Positions 22,678-33,961 are shown, counted from the first letter of the stretch. The stretch: 64,000 nt of DNA from Euborellia annulipes (GCA_023213315.1 JAKCPI010025617.1:121312-185311); one strand, 5' to 3'. Made by a program: numbers and translations. The notes: a model not told the origin generated them from the letters alone.

Positions 22678-22931
22678 GCCCTCGGGCTTGGTATAGTTGG
22701 TAGCGTATCTACCTTCTATACAGAACGTTGCGGGTTCGGACCCCTGGCAGTCCGAAATGGATACCAAATGGCTCAAATAGAAATGCCTGGACCCCCAATA
22801 TGTATATTATTAATTAATAACGGTTATCGTATAAAGTCTTATATGGCCTGAGTGGCCGAAAAGTGTGAATGTGTGTGTGTGAGTGTTGAGTGTGAATGAG
22901 ATAAAAGTGTGAGAGTTAAAAAAAAAAGATA
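22678..22931 (+). mobile_element. SINE family 1, full tRNA-headed copy
   Basis: The head carries a pol III A-box-like TTGGTATAGTTGGTAGCG (about 22688) and B-box GCGGGTTCGGACCCC (about 22730), spaced as in tRNAs. The body follows: GGATACCAAATGGCTCAAAT, GGACCCCCAATATG, AATAACGGTTATCG, TATGGCCTGAGTGGCCGAAA. The GT-rich tail ends in A. Such a head, unrelated body and simple tail define a tRNA-derived SINE, mobilised by a LINE in trans. Confidence 0.9.
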
Positions 22932-23558
22932 AAAAAATAAAAAACTAATTTTTTTTTCAATGACACCTCCACTCCCCCTCCCCCTTTCAACAGCTTATAT
23001 TCTCCCTCTACCCTTAGTGAAATACAAAATATTTAATTTCATAGTCAAAAGAATCGTTTTTCGCAGTCAAATTATTTGTTTCTATCATTTTTTTTTTCAA
23101 CGATAAAATGCATAATAATTACCTTTAATAAGACTCTCAAGAGGGTGTGCTGGTTGACGGTGAGATCAGGGTGGGTTACACTATATTAATTATTCACTTT
23201 TAATCACTTCAACACAACTTTATAGGCGGCGCCTGCCGCCCGGTCACCCGCTCGACTGAACGAAACTCGACTCTCTCTCGGTATCGGAATAAATAGATGA
23301 AAATAACAATTCCCTTTTTATTAAAAGTAAAAAAATACCTTTTGCTCTAATCTAAGAGTTGGAAAAGAATGTCAACAAGTGATTTGGAATATTCCAATGC
23401 CTTTCTTAAATAACCAACCCTTCAACCCCCTAAATAAAATAATAATCAACGCTATTTTTTGAATGTTTTCTATTTATTATTTGGCTTCGATTTAGCTAAA
23501 AAAAAAAATTAATTTTTTTTTTTTTCAATTTTCAACCCCTAATCCAATTTTAATCAAT
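22932..23558. other. AT-rich stretch with a short GC-rich patch
   Basis: At 23221-23285, GGCGGCGCCTGCCGCCCGGT and GACTCTCTCTCGGTATCGG form a sharp GC peak after a GGTGAGATCAGGGTGGG tract. It could be a splice- or promoter-associated element, but no frame supports a gene. Confidence 0.3.
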
Positions 23559-23661
23559 CACACTTTTTTCCCATTCACATAACTATAACCGTTATTAAGA
23601 AAACGGTATATAACTTATATGTGGGGTCCGGGCATTCTTATTTAAGCCATTTGAAATCCAA
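23559..23661 (-). mobile_element. SINE family 1, partial copy
   Basis: On the plus strand: CACACTTTTTTCCCATTCAC, ATAACCGTTATTAAG, TGGGGTCCGGGCATTCTTAT, TTAAGCCATTTGAAATCCAA. This is the reverse complement of the tail-proximal SINE, with the segment between tail and body deleted. Confidence 0.7.
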
Positions 23662-23875
23662 TCTTTTTTTTTTTTATTTAGGGTAGGACTACTCGGCCAT
23701 CCCTCACAATACAATAAGTACATATAAAAATCCAATCTTAATAAATAAAATAATTAACAATGCTTTCGACTTCAGCGAGCTTCGTGTCTAGTTAGAAAAA
23801 AATTAAAACCCTAAAAAACTTCCCTGGATTCGCCTTTAGGTTTTACACACACATAGAATGAGTCATACTTTAGGC

Positions 23876-24221
23876 CAGTGGTTTCCAAACTTTATGTTAC
23901 AACGCCTCCCTTAAAAATATTTAATCGTATAACGTCCCCCCCCCCTCCGCCCATTTAATAAAATAATACAAACACAAAAATGTTTAATACTAAAAAATAT
24001 AAATTTTTATAAAAATATTTTTTTTATTTGTTCATATTTATTATTTTAATTAAAAACTCGATGAGCCGCAGTGGCACCGTCTCTACTGAGTTTTTAATTA
24101 AGGAAAACCTCTGTCCCAGAATCTTCTAAATTGTATTATTTTATTTGGAAAATTGATCTTGGTGGCCAATATTCGCGCCTCCCCTTAGACTAGACCGCGC
24201 CTCACAGTTTGGAAAACGCTG
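23876..24221 (+). mobile_element. hAT non-autonomous element, copy 2
   Basis: Ends CAGTGGTTTCCAAACTTTAT and CAGTTTGGAAAACGCTG are imperfect inverted repeats, as in the 3563 element. Flanks CTTTAGGC (23868-23875) and CTTAGGGC (24222-24229) agree at 6 of 8 positions, consistent with an aged 8-bp hAT duplication. At 346 bp it has no transposase. Confidence 0.7.
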
Positions 24222-24229
24222 CTTAGGGC

Positions 24230-24775
24230 CTATGCGCGGCCGAAAGATAGTTGTCAACCGATTTTAATAATTTTTTTTTTCTGTTTATATATTTCGCAAC
24301 TTTTCCACGCTATTACAACTTCGAAATAAATAAAAAAAGTTTTTTCGGCACACCCTATTGATCATACATACGAATAGAATACTAAATTCATGTAAGAGGC
24401 TTGACTTATTCAGAGAAGGTGGAAGTAAAAAAATACTAATAAATACCATGAATATAGATAAAACAAATTTAAGGAAAAAAAAAAGCTTGATTCTAAAGAC
24501 CACACAAACCTCCCGTACCCCCACAAACGTTGCTGGCGACATACGAAAAAAAATATCATCAATATCAGGGACGTCTTCTTTTTCTCGTATACTCATTAAC
24601 AAAATATAATAAAAAATTAGATTTCTTTTGTACTGTATAAAAAGAAACAACAAAATCCATGTTTTTTTTTTGTTATTCTAAGAACACATGTTTCATTATT
24701 GTTGTTATAAAAAAAAAGAAGTTTCATTAGATTTAGATTAATTAGGAATTTGATACAAAAGAAATCTCGTACAAA
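24230..24775. other. AT-rich stretch, no confident gene
   Basis: Overlapping frames exist on both strands (about 24285-24653) but in A- and T-run-rich DNA; none is recognisable. Confidence 0.4.
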
Positions 24776-25012
24776 GACATTTGGACAGGAAACTTGTTGA
24801 TCAATTTGCTTACGGCCGTCACTCTTGTTTTGTTGTTGTTGTTGTTGTGGTATTATTGGCCAGGTAAGCTTTCTGGTTTGTTGACGGTTCACTTTGCACG
24901 GGTGACAAGCGCGAAAATAGCCTTGGGAATGATAGAGGGGGAAGGGCTCCAGGGCAGCCTCCCCAGATGCGCCAGGCGCCTTGATGCTCCAGATGTGCCC
25001 TGCCAGCTGCAC
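24740..25012 (-). other. Candidate exon or conserved island, minus strand
   Basis: The minus strand is open through this block, reading QLAGHIWSIKAPGASGEAAL, then a Q-rich run (PQQQQQQNKSDGRK) from a CAA repeat and DQQVSCPNVFV. GC content is far above the surroundings, and no part recurs in the window. A second minus frame and a plus frame are open too, so the frame itself is weak evidence. On the plus strand a strong donor-like CCAG/GTAAGC lies at about 24862. I do not recognise the peptide. Options are a coding exon, a non-coding transcript exon or a regulatory element. Confidence 0.3.
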
Positions 25013-25040
25013 ACGTCACTCATGACGAGTCTATTTAATA

Positions 25041-25588
25041 GAAAAAAAATTAAAAACTATTTCTGAAGACTTAATTAAACATCCATGTTTATGTTTTGTT
25101 GGTGTTTATAAAAAAAAAGTATTGTAAGTGATTAGATGTCTCAGTTAAATGATACTCATTTTACAAAGGTCTTAAAAAATGCTATAATAGATATTTATTT
25201 TTGAAATAGCAAAATAAAAAAAAATATTTTAATAATAGATGCAAGTTTTTGAGAAATTTGAAAAATTCATAGAAGGCATTATACGTAATGGATAATTTTG
25301 CTTTATTATTAATATGTTTCCAATTTATATGAAGAGAATTAGTGCCGATGTTTTAAATTGTCCAGACACATGATGTACAATTCAGTACTATATATTTTAT
25401 CTATTATTCAATACAAGTTATTAAATATACTAGGGTAAATAGGAAAGAGATTAACTAAATATTAAAAAAACAAAAATCAGTGGATTTTTTATAAGTAGAA
25501 TATAAGAGATGGAAGGACAAACAAAGAAATTGCGCTTCCCTATGAAAAAACCCTCAATTTTATTATAACAATAGATAAAGATGACTTG
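25041..25588. other. AT-rich stretch, nothing recognised
   Basis: No repeat family or coding signal was seen. Confidence 0.5.
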
Positions 25589-25730
25589 TTCGAGGGTCCG
25601 GTGACCTGGTGTAAAGGGTAACATCTCGATGCCCCGGATAGACTCGAGGTCCTGGGTTAGATTCCCGGAGGTCATGAGTTTGGCCCACCAACAAAAAGGC
25701 ATACTTGCAAAATTGTTAAATAAATTCGAG
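25589..25730 (+). mobile_element. tRNA-derived SINE of a third type (head)
   Basis: GTGACCTGGTGTAAAGGGTA matches an A-box layout, and CTGGGTTAGATTCCCGGAGG about 45 bp later matches a B-box with one A for C change. The sequence downstream, TTTGGCCCACCAACAAAAAG, is unlike SINE families 1 and 2. With a single copy here, SINE status rests on the promoter boxes. A decayed tRNA pseudogene is the alternative. Confidence 0.5.
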
Positions 25731-25762
25731 TATAGATGACACGACTTAATTGTGATGGAATT

Positions 25763-25965
25763 AGAGAAATAAAAAGACGTTTGCAGTCAAATTTTCTTTA
25801 ATTTTGCTGTGAGCAGACCACCAAGCTGTTTTATAATATCCTCACATTTTATTTTTGCCAGTCGGCTCTGAAGATGGCCTAGAGCTCAGGCCAAAACGTC
25901 AGCCGTAAGGGCGAAAATCTAAATAAAAGAAAATTTGGCTGCAAACGTTTTGTTATTTCTCTGAC
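25763..25965. mobile_element. Foldback element with a strong hammerhead-like stem
   Basis: Arms 25763-25800 and 25924-25962 are inverted copies (AGAGAAATAAAAAGACGTTT against AAACGTTTTGTTATTTCTCT). At 25868-25904 (+) lies CTGAAGAT, a perfect 5-bp stem GGCCT..AGGCC, then AAAACGTCAGCC. This is the arrangement of a hammerhead core, with CTGAAGAT in place of CTGATGA and AAAAC in place of GAAAC, so self-cleavage activity is doubtful. Confidence 0.6.
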
Positions 25966-26940
25966 TCCCAATCATCATCGTAGATGACTTCTAATTTATT
26001 TTGGGACAAAGAATTGCATTCAATTTGTTTAACTGGTCAGTCATCCCCAACTAATACTAACCATCTGCTTGTGATCTATCATCTGGGATGCTTGTAATCA
26101 CTTTGAAAGTACATGATTTTTTTTATAGACATTTCACCGGACAGGAAATAAAAAAAAAAAAAAAAAAAAAAAAAACTAGACTATTCGTTTCAATCAATGA
26201 ATGACACCTGGAAATTCTTTCTGTTCCCTCATTAATAATTACAATGTAATTTTAATTAGAGTTTTTATAGAGTTTAAAATTAAAAAACGTTAACCGACTG
26301 TGAATAGAGTTTTAAAACAAATACAAGAAATACGCTTAGGCTGTTATACATATAGATATGGAAGATTAAAATTTTTTACCCCAGAGCCGAAGCACAGAAA
26401 ATGAGAACACTCACCTCTTGTGTAGGGAATGAATAATGATTGAAAATTACATTTGATACCAATTAATTTAGATAAAGTGGAACGGAGTCTAAATTGCCTC
26501 AGACGCCGAAAAAGATCTTGAATAAATAAAAAGTTTTTTTATGTTAATTATTAATGTACTTTCAAAGTAATTACAAGATGATAGAAAACAAATAGATGGT
26601 TAGTAATAGCATTTGACTGACTAGTTATACAAAATTAATTATTAATTAATGTCCAAAAGAAGAAAATGTATCACTTAATTAAAAACTGCGAACATTTCAC
26701 AACCGTGTAGGAATAATTCCTAGAATTATCTTTTATAAAAGCATAAAAATATATAAATATAGGCCAGATATAGGCTAATACAATATCGGCGGTTAGACTA
26801 GCCTGCCATCTATTGCAAGAATGCTGAACTAATTTGACATTTGATTTTTAAATAAATCATCTAAGCTTATTTTAAAAATTTCTTAATTAATATGTGATTA
26901 TAATAACAATAAATTCATTTTTAAATAAAAAAAAAAAAAT
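25966..26940. other. AT-rich stretch with a SINE family 2 tail
   Basis: A poly(A) run lies at about 26151-26175. At 26454-26533, TTGATACCAATTAATTTAG and TTGCCTCAGACGCCGAAAAA, then ATCTTGAATAAATAAAAAG, match the body and tail of SINE family 2 without its head. No gene. Confidence 0.5.
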
Positions 26941-27055
26941 AGAGATTATTGGGACAGATTGTTTTTTTGTATTTGCTTGATAACAAAAAAATTAATTACG
27001 ACAATTTTTTAATAAGTCATTAAAAAAATTATAGCTTGATGTCCCAATAATCTCT
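26941..27055. mobile_element. Tiny inverted-repeat element (115 bp)
   Basis: AGAGATTATTGGGACA at 26941-26956 and its exact reverse complement TGTCCCAATAATCTCT at 27040-27055 bound an AT-rich core. The size and 16-bp perfect ends suggest a mariner-type MITE, with a TA/TTA-like flank. No second copy was found in the window. Confidence 0.45.
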
Positions 27056-27822
27056 TATGAATTTAATTCATTAAAAAAAAAACCGCATTGAAAAATTCCT
27101 TATAATAGTCTAGTTTTTTTTTTAAAGTACGTTTAGACGTCGCTCCTGAACCCCCTTAAGGAAATAAGAAGAAGCGAACTTGGTCTTGCTAAAAGTGTGG
27201 GTAAAACTGACTGACCAAATAATATTACAATAACTAATGGTTTAATTCTAATTCCTGTAAAAAATTTTGAGCAGAATTAAATGAATATTTTATTAATTCA
27301 TAGTACCCCCCCCCCTACATACATAATAAATTAATTTTAAAAAATAATTCGATGAATAATAACTTATTTAATCAGTTAAATTATGAATTCATTGATTTTT
27401 ATTAAAATTTCATTAGCCTGTTGATTTTCGATATTTTTTTTCCAAATCAAATTTTTAAGAGCAAATAAATTAATATTATATAAATATAATTTATTGAATG
27501 AGTTACCTCATTGATTTACGAAATAAATATTATAAATCCTTCTCTGGTTGAAATGTTTCGATGTCCATTGAATGATTCATAAGGTGACTCTAATTTTGTA
27601 ACCTTGTTAATAATCCACAGATAAGATTATGCATTTTTTAGTGAAATGAGAAAGAAAAAAAATTAATAGGCTTATATATTTGTAAAATAAAGTTGAAAAA
27701 ATTACGAAGAGTTGGGGAAAGATAAAATAGTTTTAAATTTAATTAAATAAATAGTAAATAAATAAATACTAAGTAAAAATGCTTGTGTTTTAGTGTTTAA
27801 TATAATGAGAAACAATGATTTA
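27056..27822. other. AT-rich stretch, nothing recognised
   Basis: A short C run occurs at about 27306-27315. No gene or repeat supported. Confidence 0.5.
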
Positions 27823-27830
27823 TTGTTAAA

Positions 27831-28094
27831 CAAGGGCGGATACAAGGAGGGGGGGGTAAAGGGGGTAATTACCCCCCCCCCCGAGATTCGAAAAAAATGC
27901 CTTTTTTTCGCAAAAAAATTTATTTTTAATGTAAAATTTTTAAAATTAATACTTAAAAATTTTATGTGTATTTATATTCTGGCAAACAATTACAGAATGC
28001 GCTTTTAAATTGCCGGAAAAAAAAAATAGTGTGCTGTGCGACGAGTCACACCAGATTACCCCCCCCCCGAGAAACACCTCTGGATCCGCCCTTG
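27831..28094. mobile_element. hAT MITE, family G, copy 1 (perfect 8-bp duplication)
   Basis: Ends CAAGGGCGGATACAAGG and CTCTGGATCCGCCCTTG are inverted repeats. The flanks are TTGTTAAA on both sides (27823-27830, 28095-28102), a perfect 8-bp duplication. Just inside the right end lies GTGTGCTGTGCGACGAGTCA, CACCAGATT, which is one arm of hairpin 1 of the hairpin-ended repeat. It is 264 bp long and non-coding. The perfect duplication indicates a fairly recent insertion. Confidence 0.85.
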
Positions 28095-28381
28095 TTGTTA
28101 AATGTTACCTAAATGTTAATTTCTGATTTTAATATAATCTCAAGAACACTTTAGAAAGATGTCTTTCTTATTTAATGTTCTCTCCTTCAACTAAAAGAAA
28201 TAGTCAGAAATAAACAAGAATTTTTTCTCTGTGAAAAAAATTACATGATAAAATATAGGGATAATAAGAAAGAAATTAAAATAAATGAGTAGATAATTAT
28301 CCGTAAAAGAGATGAGAAAAAAAGTCAAAAGGCAACAAGATTTATTCTTTTTGGCAATTTTTGCGTCAGCATTTTCCGGGT

Positions 28382-28600
28382 ATTTTTTTTTTTTTTTTTT
28401 GGGCGTCACTTGGTACGATACATCATCGTAGGATTTATCGTGTTTTTCACACACAACTCGCGCCGTTAATCGGGCGACAAAACTGCGGACTTTTGGATTT
28501 GATTTACAACATTTGGCCTCCTTCAACCTCAACCCTCTGACCCTTTCGCATCCTCTTAGCATCCTAAGTTGAAATTTTACGTCATGCATCTATTTTTTTT
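28382..28600 (-). other. Retrocopy-like or unique block followed by poly(A) on the minus strand
   Basis: The minus strand from about 28589 opens with ATG (MHDVKFQLRMLRGCERVRG) and stays open for 132 codons, the longest frame in the window. Its second half is encoded by an A18 run and AT-rich DNA. The block before the A run (KVRSFVARLTARVVCEKHDK) is GC-richer and not repeated elsewhere here. A compositionally distinct segment ending in poly(A) suggests a retroposed transcript fragment. No homology is recognised. Confidence 0.3.
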
Positions 28601-28730
28601 CCTCCCTTCTTCTTCTTCTTCCTTTCTTTTTATATTTGAACTAACATTTATTATATATTGTGTATTAACAGGTGAATAAATAACAATGACAGTCTAGTAA
28701 AATATAGTATAGTATCTTCAATATCTTTAA

Positions 28731-29592
28731 GGGCCGGTCTTTTCATCTTTGGGTAGCACGTTAACCTATGGGTAGTGTGCAATGCAGAAACCCTGTTCCA
28801 GGGAATGAACTCTCTTCAGTATTAAAGGTTTTTTGAAGTTTTCTACTTAATAAAGACATAAAATATAAAAATTATTAAAAATAAAAATTGAAATTAATTC
28901 AAATAAATATTATAAGTTAAAATAATTAATTTTAAAAAAATTATTTTTTTACTAAAATTTAAAATTTGAAATGCTTTAGTTGAAGCTCGTCTCGCCAGAG
29001 TGCGCCAGAGGGAGTTGGCCAACCCTCGAACATGGTTTCAACTCGGCTATTAGAATATATTCAAATAATCATCTTCAACACCTTGCCAAATATCCTAGAA
29101 ATATAATCCTGACTGACATAAAATGAATATTAACAAAAAAAGGGATAGATTGAAGAATGCCTCTGTTATTTTTATGCGTGAAGTTAGAAGCTGCTTGCCA
29201 GGCTTGTGTTTCTAATATCACCCCTTTGCTAAATTGTACCCAGAGCTTTTGGCTCCGACTAATTTAACAGAGAGCTTGGCAAAAAATTCAACATATATAC
29301 ATATACATATACTCCAAGGCTGGGTTAAGCAAATAAAAAGCAAATGGCTGCCTCAGTTACCAGTGGACCTAACCTTTTGCATATTGTAAAATAGATCACA
29401 TCTCATCACTTTATTGATAAAATAAGTTGAATCAAAATAAAAATAACAAATATATCTACTTCTTTTTTAAATAAAATGATGGGATGTCATATATTTTACT
29501 ATAAGAATAAAAATGAAGAGGGTTTCTGCACTACAAAAAAAAGCACTTTAACAGACACTTCGCTAACTACCCAAACATGAAAAGACCGGCCC
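28731..29592. mobile_element. PIF/Harbinger-like non-autonomous element
   Basis: The 26-bp ends, GGGCCGGTCTTTTCAT followed by C or G and TTTGGGTAG, are inverted with one mismatch. Flanking TAA on both sides (28728-28730, 29593-29595) fits the 3-bp TWA duplication of PIF/Harbinger transposons, and GGGCC-type ends are common in that superfamily. An inner pair, GCAGAAACCCT and AGGGTTTCTGC, extends the symmetry. The 862-bp interior has no transposase or Myb-like frame. A GC-richer patch (GCTCGTCTCGCCAGAGTGCG) lies at about 28985. Confidence 0.75.
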
Positions 29593-29762
29593 TAAGTGGT
29601 TTATCTAAACGCTTGGAAATTTTATTTATATGCTAAAGGTTTAACATTTTAACGGTTTACCGGTTAATTAATTATTAATTCTCTTTTTTTTTGAATATAA
29701 AAAATTCAGTATTCTCTCTGGCTGCAGCATCGACAGTGAAATAATTTTACTATATTAAAGTT

Positions 29763-29853
29763 ATTACTTTCTCTTACCCTATATATGAAATATATAGAGA
29801 GAGAAAGTATTGCGATCATGTCAAAAATTCGATGTCGAGATTTTTTTTTTTAT
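29763..29853 (-). mobile_element. Hairpin-ended repeat, hairpin-2 end only
   Basis: TACTTTCTCTTACCC, TATATATGAAATATATAG, AGAGAAAGTATTGCGATCAT and GTCAAAAATTCGATGTCGAG. It breaks off in a T run. Confidence 0.7.
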
Positions 29854-30837
29854 ATAACCTGAACTATCTATTAAAGTCCAAGTTTAAATTAAGAATGAAA
29901 CGAAGATTTTTTTTCTTTAACAAAGACACTGATTCTGTCCTTGAAAAAGTTTACTAGAGTATTATTGAGAATGTCTTTGAAATAAAAATACACGAGAGAC
30001 GTTAATTAAAACGAGACAAGATAGTCTTTTCCCCAAATGAAAAACAAAAAAAAAAAAAAGGAGACAAAAAATATATTTGTCTAAAGGTAAAAGAATCACA
30101 ACTAAATCTCAACAAAATCTTAAAAAAAAAAAAAAATAAATAAATACACTTGGAAGTGTTAAGAATTTAGAAAAAACTTTTCTTGGAAGAATATTTGCAA
30201 TGCTATGCCAGGCGGAATATTGTATAAAAGAAATGTATTAAGTAATAATGAACTATAGAGTATAGTTACCGGACGTCCAGATTTCGTTCGGATAGTCCGG
30301 ATTTGGAATGTGTCCGATTAGGCGTCCGGATATGATACATGTCAGAATTTCACTAATATGAACAGAAAATGTGGCCAAATTGGGGAATTTTACTTTTAAA
30401 AGAGCTTAATTGTAATAAATTTGTAATTTATTAACCCCATAATACTTATTTTTTAATGTAAAGAGCTTATAAATCAAGCTAAGTTTGATAATATTTTTCA
30501 CGTCTCAGGATAGGTGAAAACACAGATTTCAGTGCCGAATTTTCAAAAAATTTTCCAGACCTCCTGGAAATCGTCTGTCTGTATCTGGCCTCAATAAATT
30601 ATGGTAAACCTAACTATAGAGGGGGCGGCAAACGGAATTTAGTCTATAGGCGGCATACTCTTAAATCCGGCCCTGGTTATGAGCATGATTGTTGATTGGC
30701 GCCGAGAAGTCATCGACATTTATTTATTTACATTATTAATATATGAAATTCGAGAATAAATAATTTAAAAAATGTATTAAATTACCCAAATCATTGAAAG
30801 AAGATTAATTACTCTGTTCATTATAATTGATCTACTT
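29854..30837. other. AT-rich stretch with a possible short hAT-like element
   Basis: CAGTGCCGAATTTTC at 30530 and, inverted, AAATCCGGCCCTG at 30663-30675 form loose inverted ends, with no clear target duplication. A patch at 30275-30340 repeats GGACGTCC- and GTCCGGAT-type words (CGGATAGTCCGGATTTGG). No gene. Confidence 0.35.
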
Positions 30838-31106
30838 TTTTTTTTTTTTTTTTAAACATTCACACTTTTTTCTCATTCACACTCACACTCACACACACAT
30901 TCACAGTCTTTTCGGCAACTCTGGCCATTTAAGACTTTATACGATAACCGTTGTAATTAATATATGTATTTGGGGTTCAGGCATTTCTATTTAAGCCATC
31001 TGGTATCCAAATGGCTTAAATAAAATCTTCGGACTGCCTGGGTCCGAACCCGCGACGTTTGGTATAGGAGGTAGGCACGCTACATACTACGCCAAACTCG
31101 GGGGCA
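30838..31106 (-). mobile_element. SINE family 1, full copy
   Basis: Starts with poly(T), ACATTCACACTTTTTTCTCA and the CA-rich tail, then GCAACTCTGGCCATTTAAGA, GATAACCGTTG, TGGGGTTCAGGCATTTCTAT. It ends in the tRNA-like head: GGGTCCGAACCCGCGACGTT (B-box complement) and CATACTACGCCAAACTCG (A-box complement). Confidence 0.88.
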
Positions 31107-32927
31107 ATTGATCTACTTATTTCTTGCTGTTTTACTTTATTTAATTACTTTTTAAATTCCTATTTATACTGTTTGTATCAGTGCCGAATTTAAGTATAGA
31201 CTACATAGGCTTATAATAAGGGCCGGTATACTGTAAAAAAAAGTATGAATTTTTAATCGTTTTTTTTCCATGTTTCAAGTTTATGAATATCTCTTGAAAA
31301 TTTTTAACAGTGTACCTCAAGGTGGCTAGGAGACCAAAATAATAAAAAAAATTATCAATGCATTTCACATTGAAATCATTTTGTTCTAAGATGTATGCAT
31401 TTTATTGCAATGTTAAAAAACTGAGGTATCAACATAATGATTTTCGGTTTCTCTAATTTACATCTCATCATTCATTTGCTTATAACGGTGGTAAAAATAG
31501 GCTGGTGACCTAATGCCAATATTCTTAAAAAAAATAATAATAATAATTTGCTTACATATGGTGCATAGATTTAATAAAACTCTTCAAAAACTTAAAATGC
31601 TTTTTATTTAGTTTATTGTTCAAATACGATTTTTGTAGGTTGATTTTTAAAGGTTTTTCGAGAATGGGAGCACCACAGTCTAGGGGTCTACAAAACCTAG
31701 TATTTGAATATAATGATTATTAATTATTTATTTGAAAAATATGTAGAGTTCTTATCGAGATAAAAGTATTTTTTTTTTAATATAATTTTTGTTTTAATCA
31801 TAAAATTCAATTTGTTTGTTTTGATTTTCAGTTTAATTTTCTTTCTTTTATAATCTAAAAAATAAAACACCTGACATTGGCATGATGCTTTTATCTTGTT
31901 TCTTTGTAAATTTACAAGAAATTCGTAAACATGTTTATCATATAGATAACTCAAGGAAAGGTTCTCTTCTCATTTTCTCATTAACTTCGGGTGGATGCTT
32001 TCACAAAAAAAAAAGGGCGAAGGGCCTTTCTGAGACCGACATCTCAATTCCAAGGAGACAAAAGGATCATATGGTCAAAAACAGCGTGAAAAATTCCAAC
32101 CAACAGGTGTTAGGTCTTTAATCATTGCCAGATAAAGGTGGGGGTGGGTAATGACGACCTGAAATTAAGTTATTATACCAAGACTAGGGATGGGTGAACG
32201 CGAAAAAAAAGAATTGGAAAGGGTGAGAGGATTTAATATTGTGTATTCAGGTTTATGGACTGCAATCTCGTTTGCATTCAAGCCAAGAGCTGAACATTAT
32301 GTGTTGTTGTCTTGCCAGACAAATTAAGGCCATTAAACGGGCCTTTTAAAGCACATTAAGTGGAAAATAGCATTTTATTAGACTTCGCGAGTGAGTTTGT
32401 ATCTTATCGAATTATTTTCAGTTTCGGGCGACTTTTAATTCCACCCATAAAAAAAAAAAACTATTATGCAAACTTAATTTTTAATTAAGTGACGTTGATT
32501 CGCGATGCTGTTTTTTTACGATTAAAACTCAACAACAAGAAAATAGAGCTTAACAGTTTAATAATCATAATAACAATCAAGTTGATCGATATAAATGAAC
32601 TTATTTAAAGCTCAATCAGATAATCCTTCTGAGATGGAGGCTACGAATAAATTATCTCAAACACTTTTTTATTAAATAAAAAGAGAAATATTATAAAGGG
32701 CATTGGAAAAATAAGTTCTTGAAAAATGTGCTTGTTATGTTTGTAAACTGTAAAACGAAAAGGGTTATAGCTCAGACAGAGTACGAAAACAATAGGGAAA
32801 GAGTAGAAATCTTGATATAGTTGAAAATTTTTCATAATTACTCCCATATTTCCTATTATTAAAAGAAAGATTAATGTATGTAGGGGTCTAACATGGGGTT
32901 TTATTTTTATTTCTTTCGAACAAATAA
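31107..32927. other. AT-rich stretch with a unique higher-complexity zone
   Basis: At about 31980-32440 the sequence is less AT-rich and not shared with repeats here (AAGGGCGAAGGGCCTTTCTG, GACTGCAATCTCGTTTGCAT, TTAAGGCCATTAAACGGGCC). It has no frame I trust and is a candidate conserved non-coding element. CAGTGCCGAATTTAAG at 31181 resembles a transposon end. The rest is featureless. Confidence 0.35.
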
Positions 32928-32976
32928 AAATACTTTCTCTCTCTATATATTTCATATATAGGCTAAGAGAAAGTAA
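32928..32976 (+). mobile_element. Hairpin 2 fragment
   Basis: AATACTTTCTCTCTCTATAT, ATTTCATATATAGGCTAAGA, GAAAGTAAAAA: only the terminal hairpin of the hairpin-ended repeat, 85 bp upstream of copy G in opposite orientation. Confidence 0.65.
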
Positions 32977-33060
32977 AAATCAGAGTCACTTGGTTCTCAG
33001 GTAAACATTACCCTAGGTAGGAGAAAGAAAAAACTATAATTCCGTTAGCGATCGCGCTAC

Positions 33061-33677
33061 TTTTTACTTTCTCTTACCCTATACCTGGTATATGAAATAT
33101 ATAGAGAGAAAGTATTCATGTCAAAAATTCGAAGTCGAGATTTTGATGGATCTTCGCGTTTTAAGGTCCCCTGAATCCAAAAAAATGGTTTTTGCGAGAT
33201 GGTCTGTTTGTGTGTGTGAACAAAATATCTCAGAAACTAAAAAAGCTACGAGGTTGAAATTTTATAATTAAGTTAGTCACCCTCCCAAGGGATGAAAATA
33301 AGCTTTTGAACAAAAAAGTCCAAAAAGTACTAGTACTTTACTGATGTACTTTTTCAGTTTTTTTTTTTTTTCGATTTTCTCAAAATTCGCTGCAACGATT
33401 TTGTTTAAAATTCATAAAAGAACTATTTTTTAGATGCTCTTTAAAAAGTATATCAGTAAAATTTTTTTGGAAATCGTTTCAAGTACACTTTACTGATGTG
33501 GAAGCATTCGTAGCTCAGGGCCGTCTATGAATCGGGTGGTTAAGTTTGGAACTTAAGTGCTAAGAGCAAATATATCTCGACACAAAAAATCTGGTGTGAC
33601 AAGCACAGTACACAACTTTCTCTTGCCAAAGGGTAAGAGAAAGTTGTGTGATGTGCGATCAATCACACCAGATTTTT
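33061..33677 (-). mobile_element. Hairpin-ended repeat, copy G (full length)
   Basis: Hairpin 2 at 33064-33113 (TTTACTTTCTCTTACCCTAT with AGAGAGAAAGTA). The body follows in reverse order: CCCCTGAATCCAAAAAAATG, TGTGTGTGTGAACAAAATAT, AGTACTAGTACTTTACTGAT. Hairpin 1 at 33585-33675 has AATCTGGTGTGACAAGCACA, the inner CTTTCTCTTGCC/GGTAAGAGAAAG stem and ATCACACCAGATT. Its middle contains a local duplication of a 'cagtaaa' tract around 33440-33500. Non-coding. Confidence 0.8.
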
Positions 33678-33860
33678 TTAATTCCTTTGAAAAATTTTCT
33701 TTTTGATTTAGTTTGAATTTTAGATTTATTTTAAAATATGAGAATCGAAATAAATTTTTTTTTTTCACGTTTTTTAAATTAAATTTGTCAATTTTATAAA
33801 GAAGTTGACTTGAGTACCTTCACTGGTAATGATAAACTAAACAGTCATTAAAGCGATTAA

Positions 33861-33957
33861 AAATCGAAATATATCCATCAAAATCTCGACATCGAATTTT
33901 TGACATGATCCCAATACTTTCTCTCTCTATATTTCATATATAGGGTAAGAAAAAGTA
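33861..33957 (+). mobile_element. Hairpin-ended repeat, hairpin-2 end only
   Basis: AATATATCCATCAAAATCTC, GACATCGAATTTTTGACATG, then CAATACTTTCTCTCTCTATA and GGGTAAGAAAAAGTAAAAA. Confidence 0.7.
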
Positions 33958-33961
33958 AAAA

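Noticed and set aside
24285..24653. Overlapping open frames of 83-122 codons on both strands
   Set aside because: They lie in A- and T-run-rich DNA with biased residues (F, K, I, L) and no motif; chance frames.
28191..28380. Second half of the 132-codon minus frame at 28191-28589
   Set aside because: It is encoded by an A18 run and low-complexity DNA (KKKKKK, FFLIS); not credible as protein even if the first half were retained.
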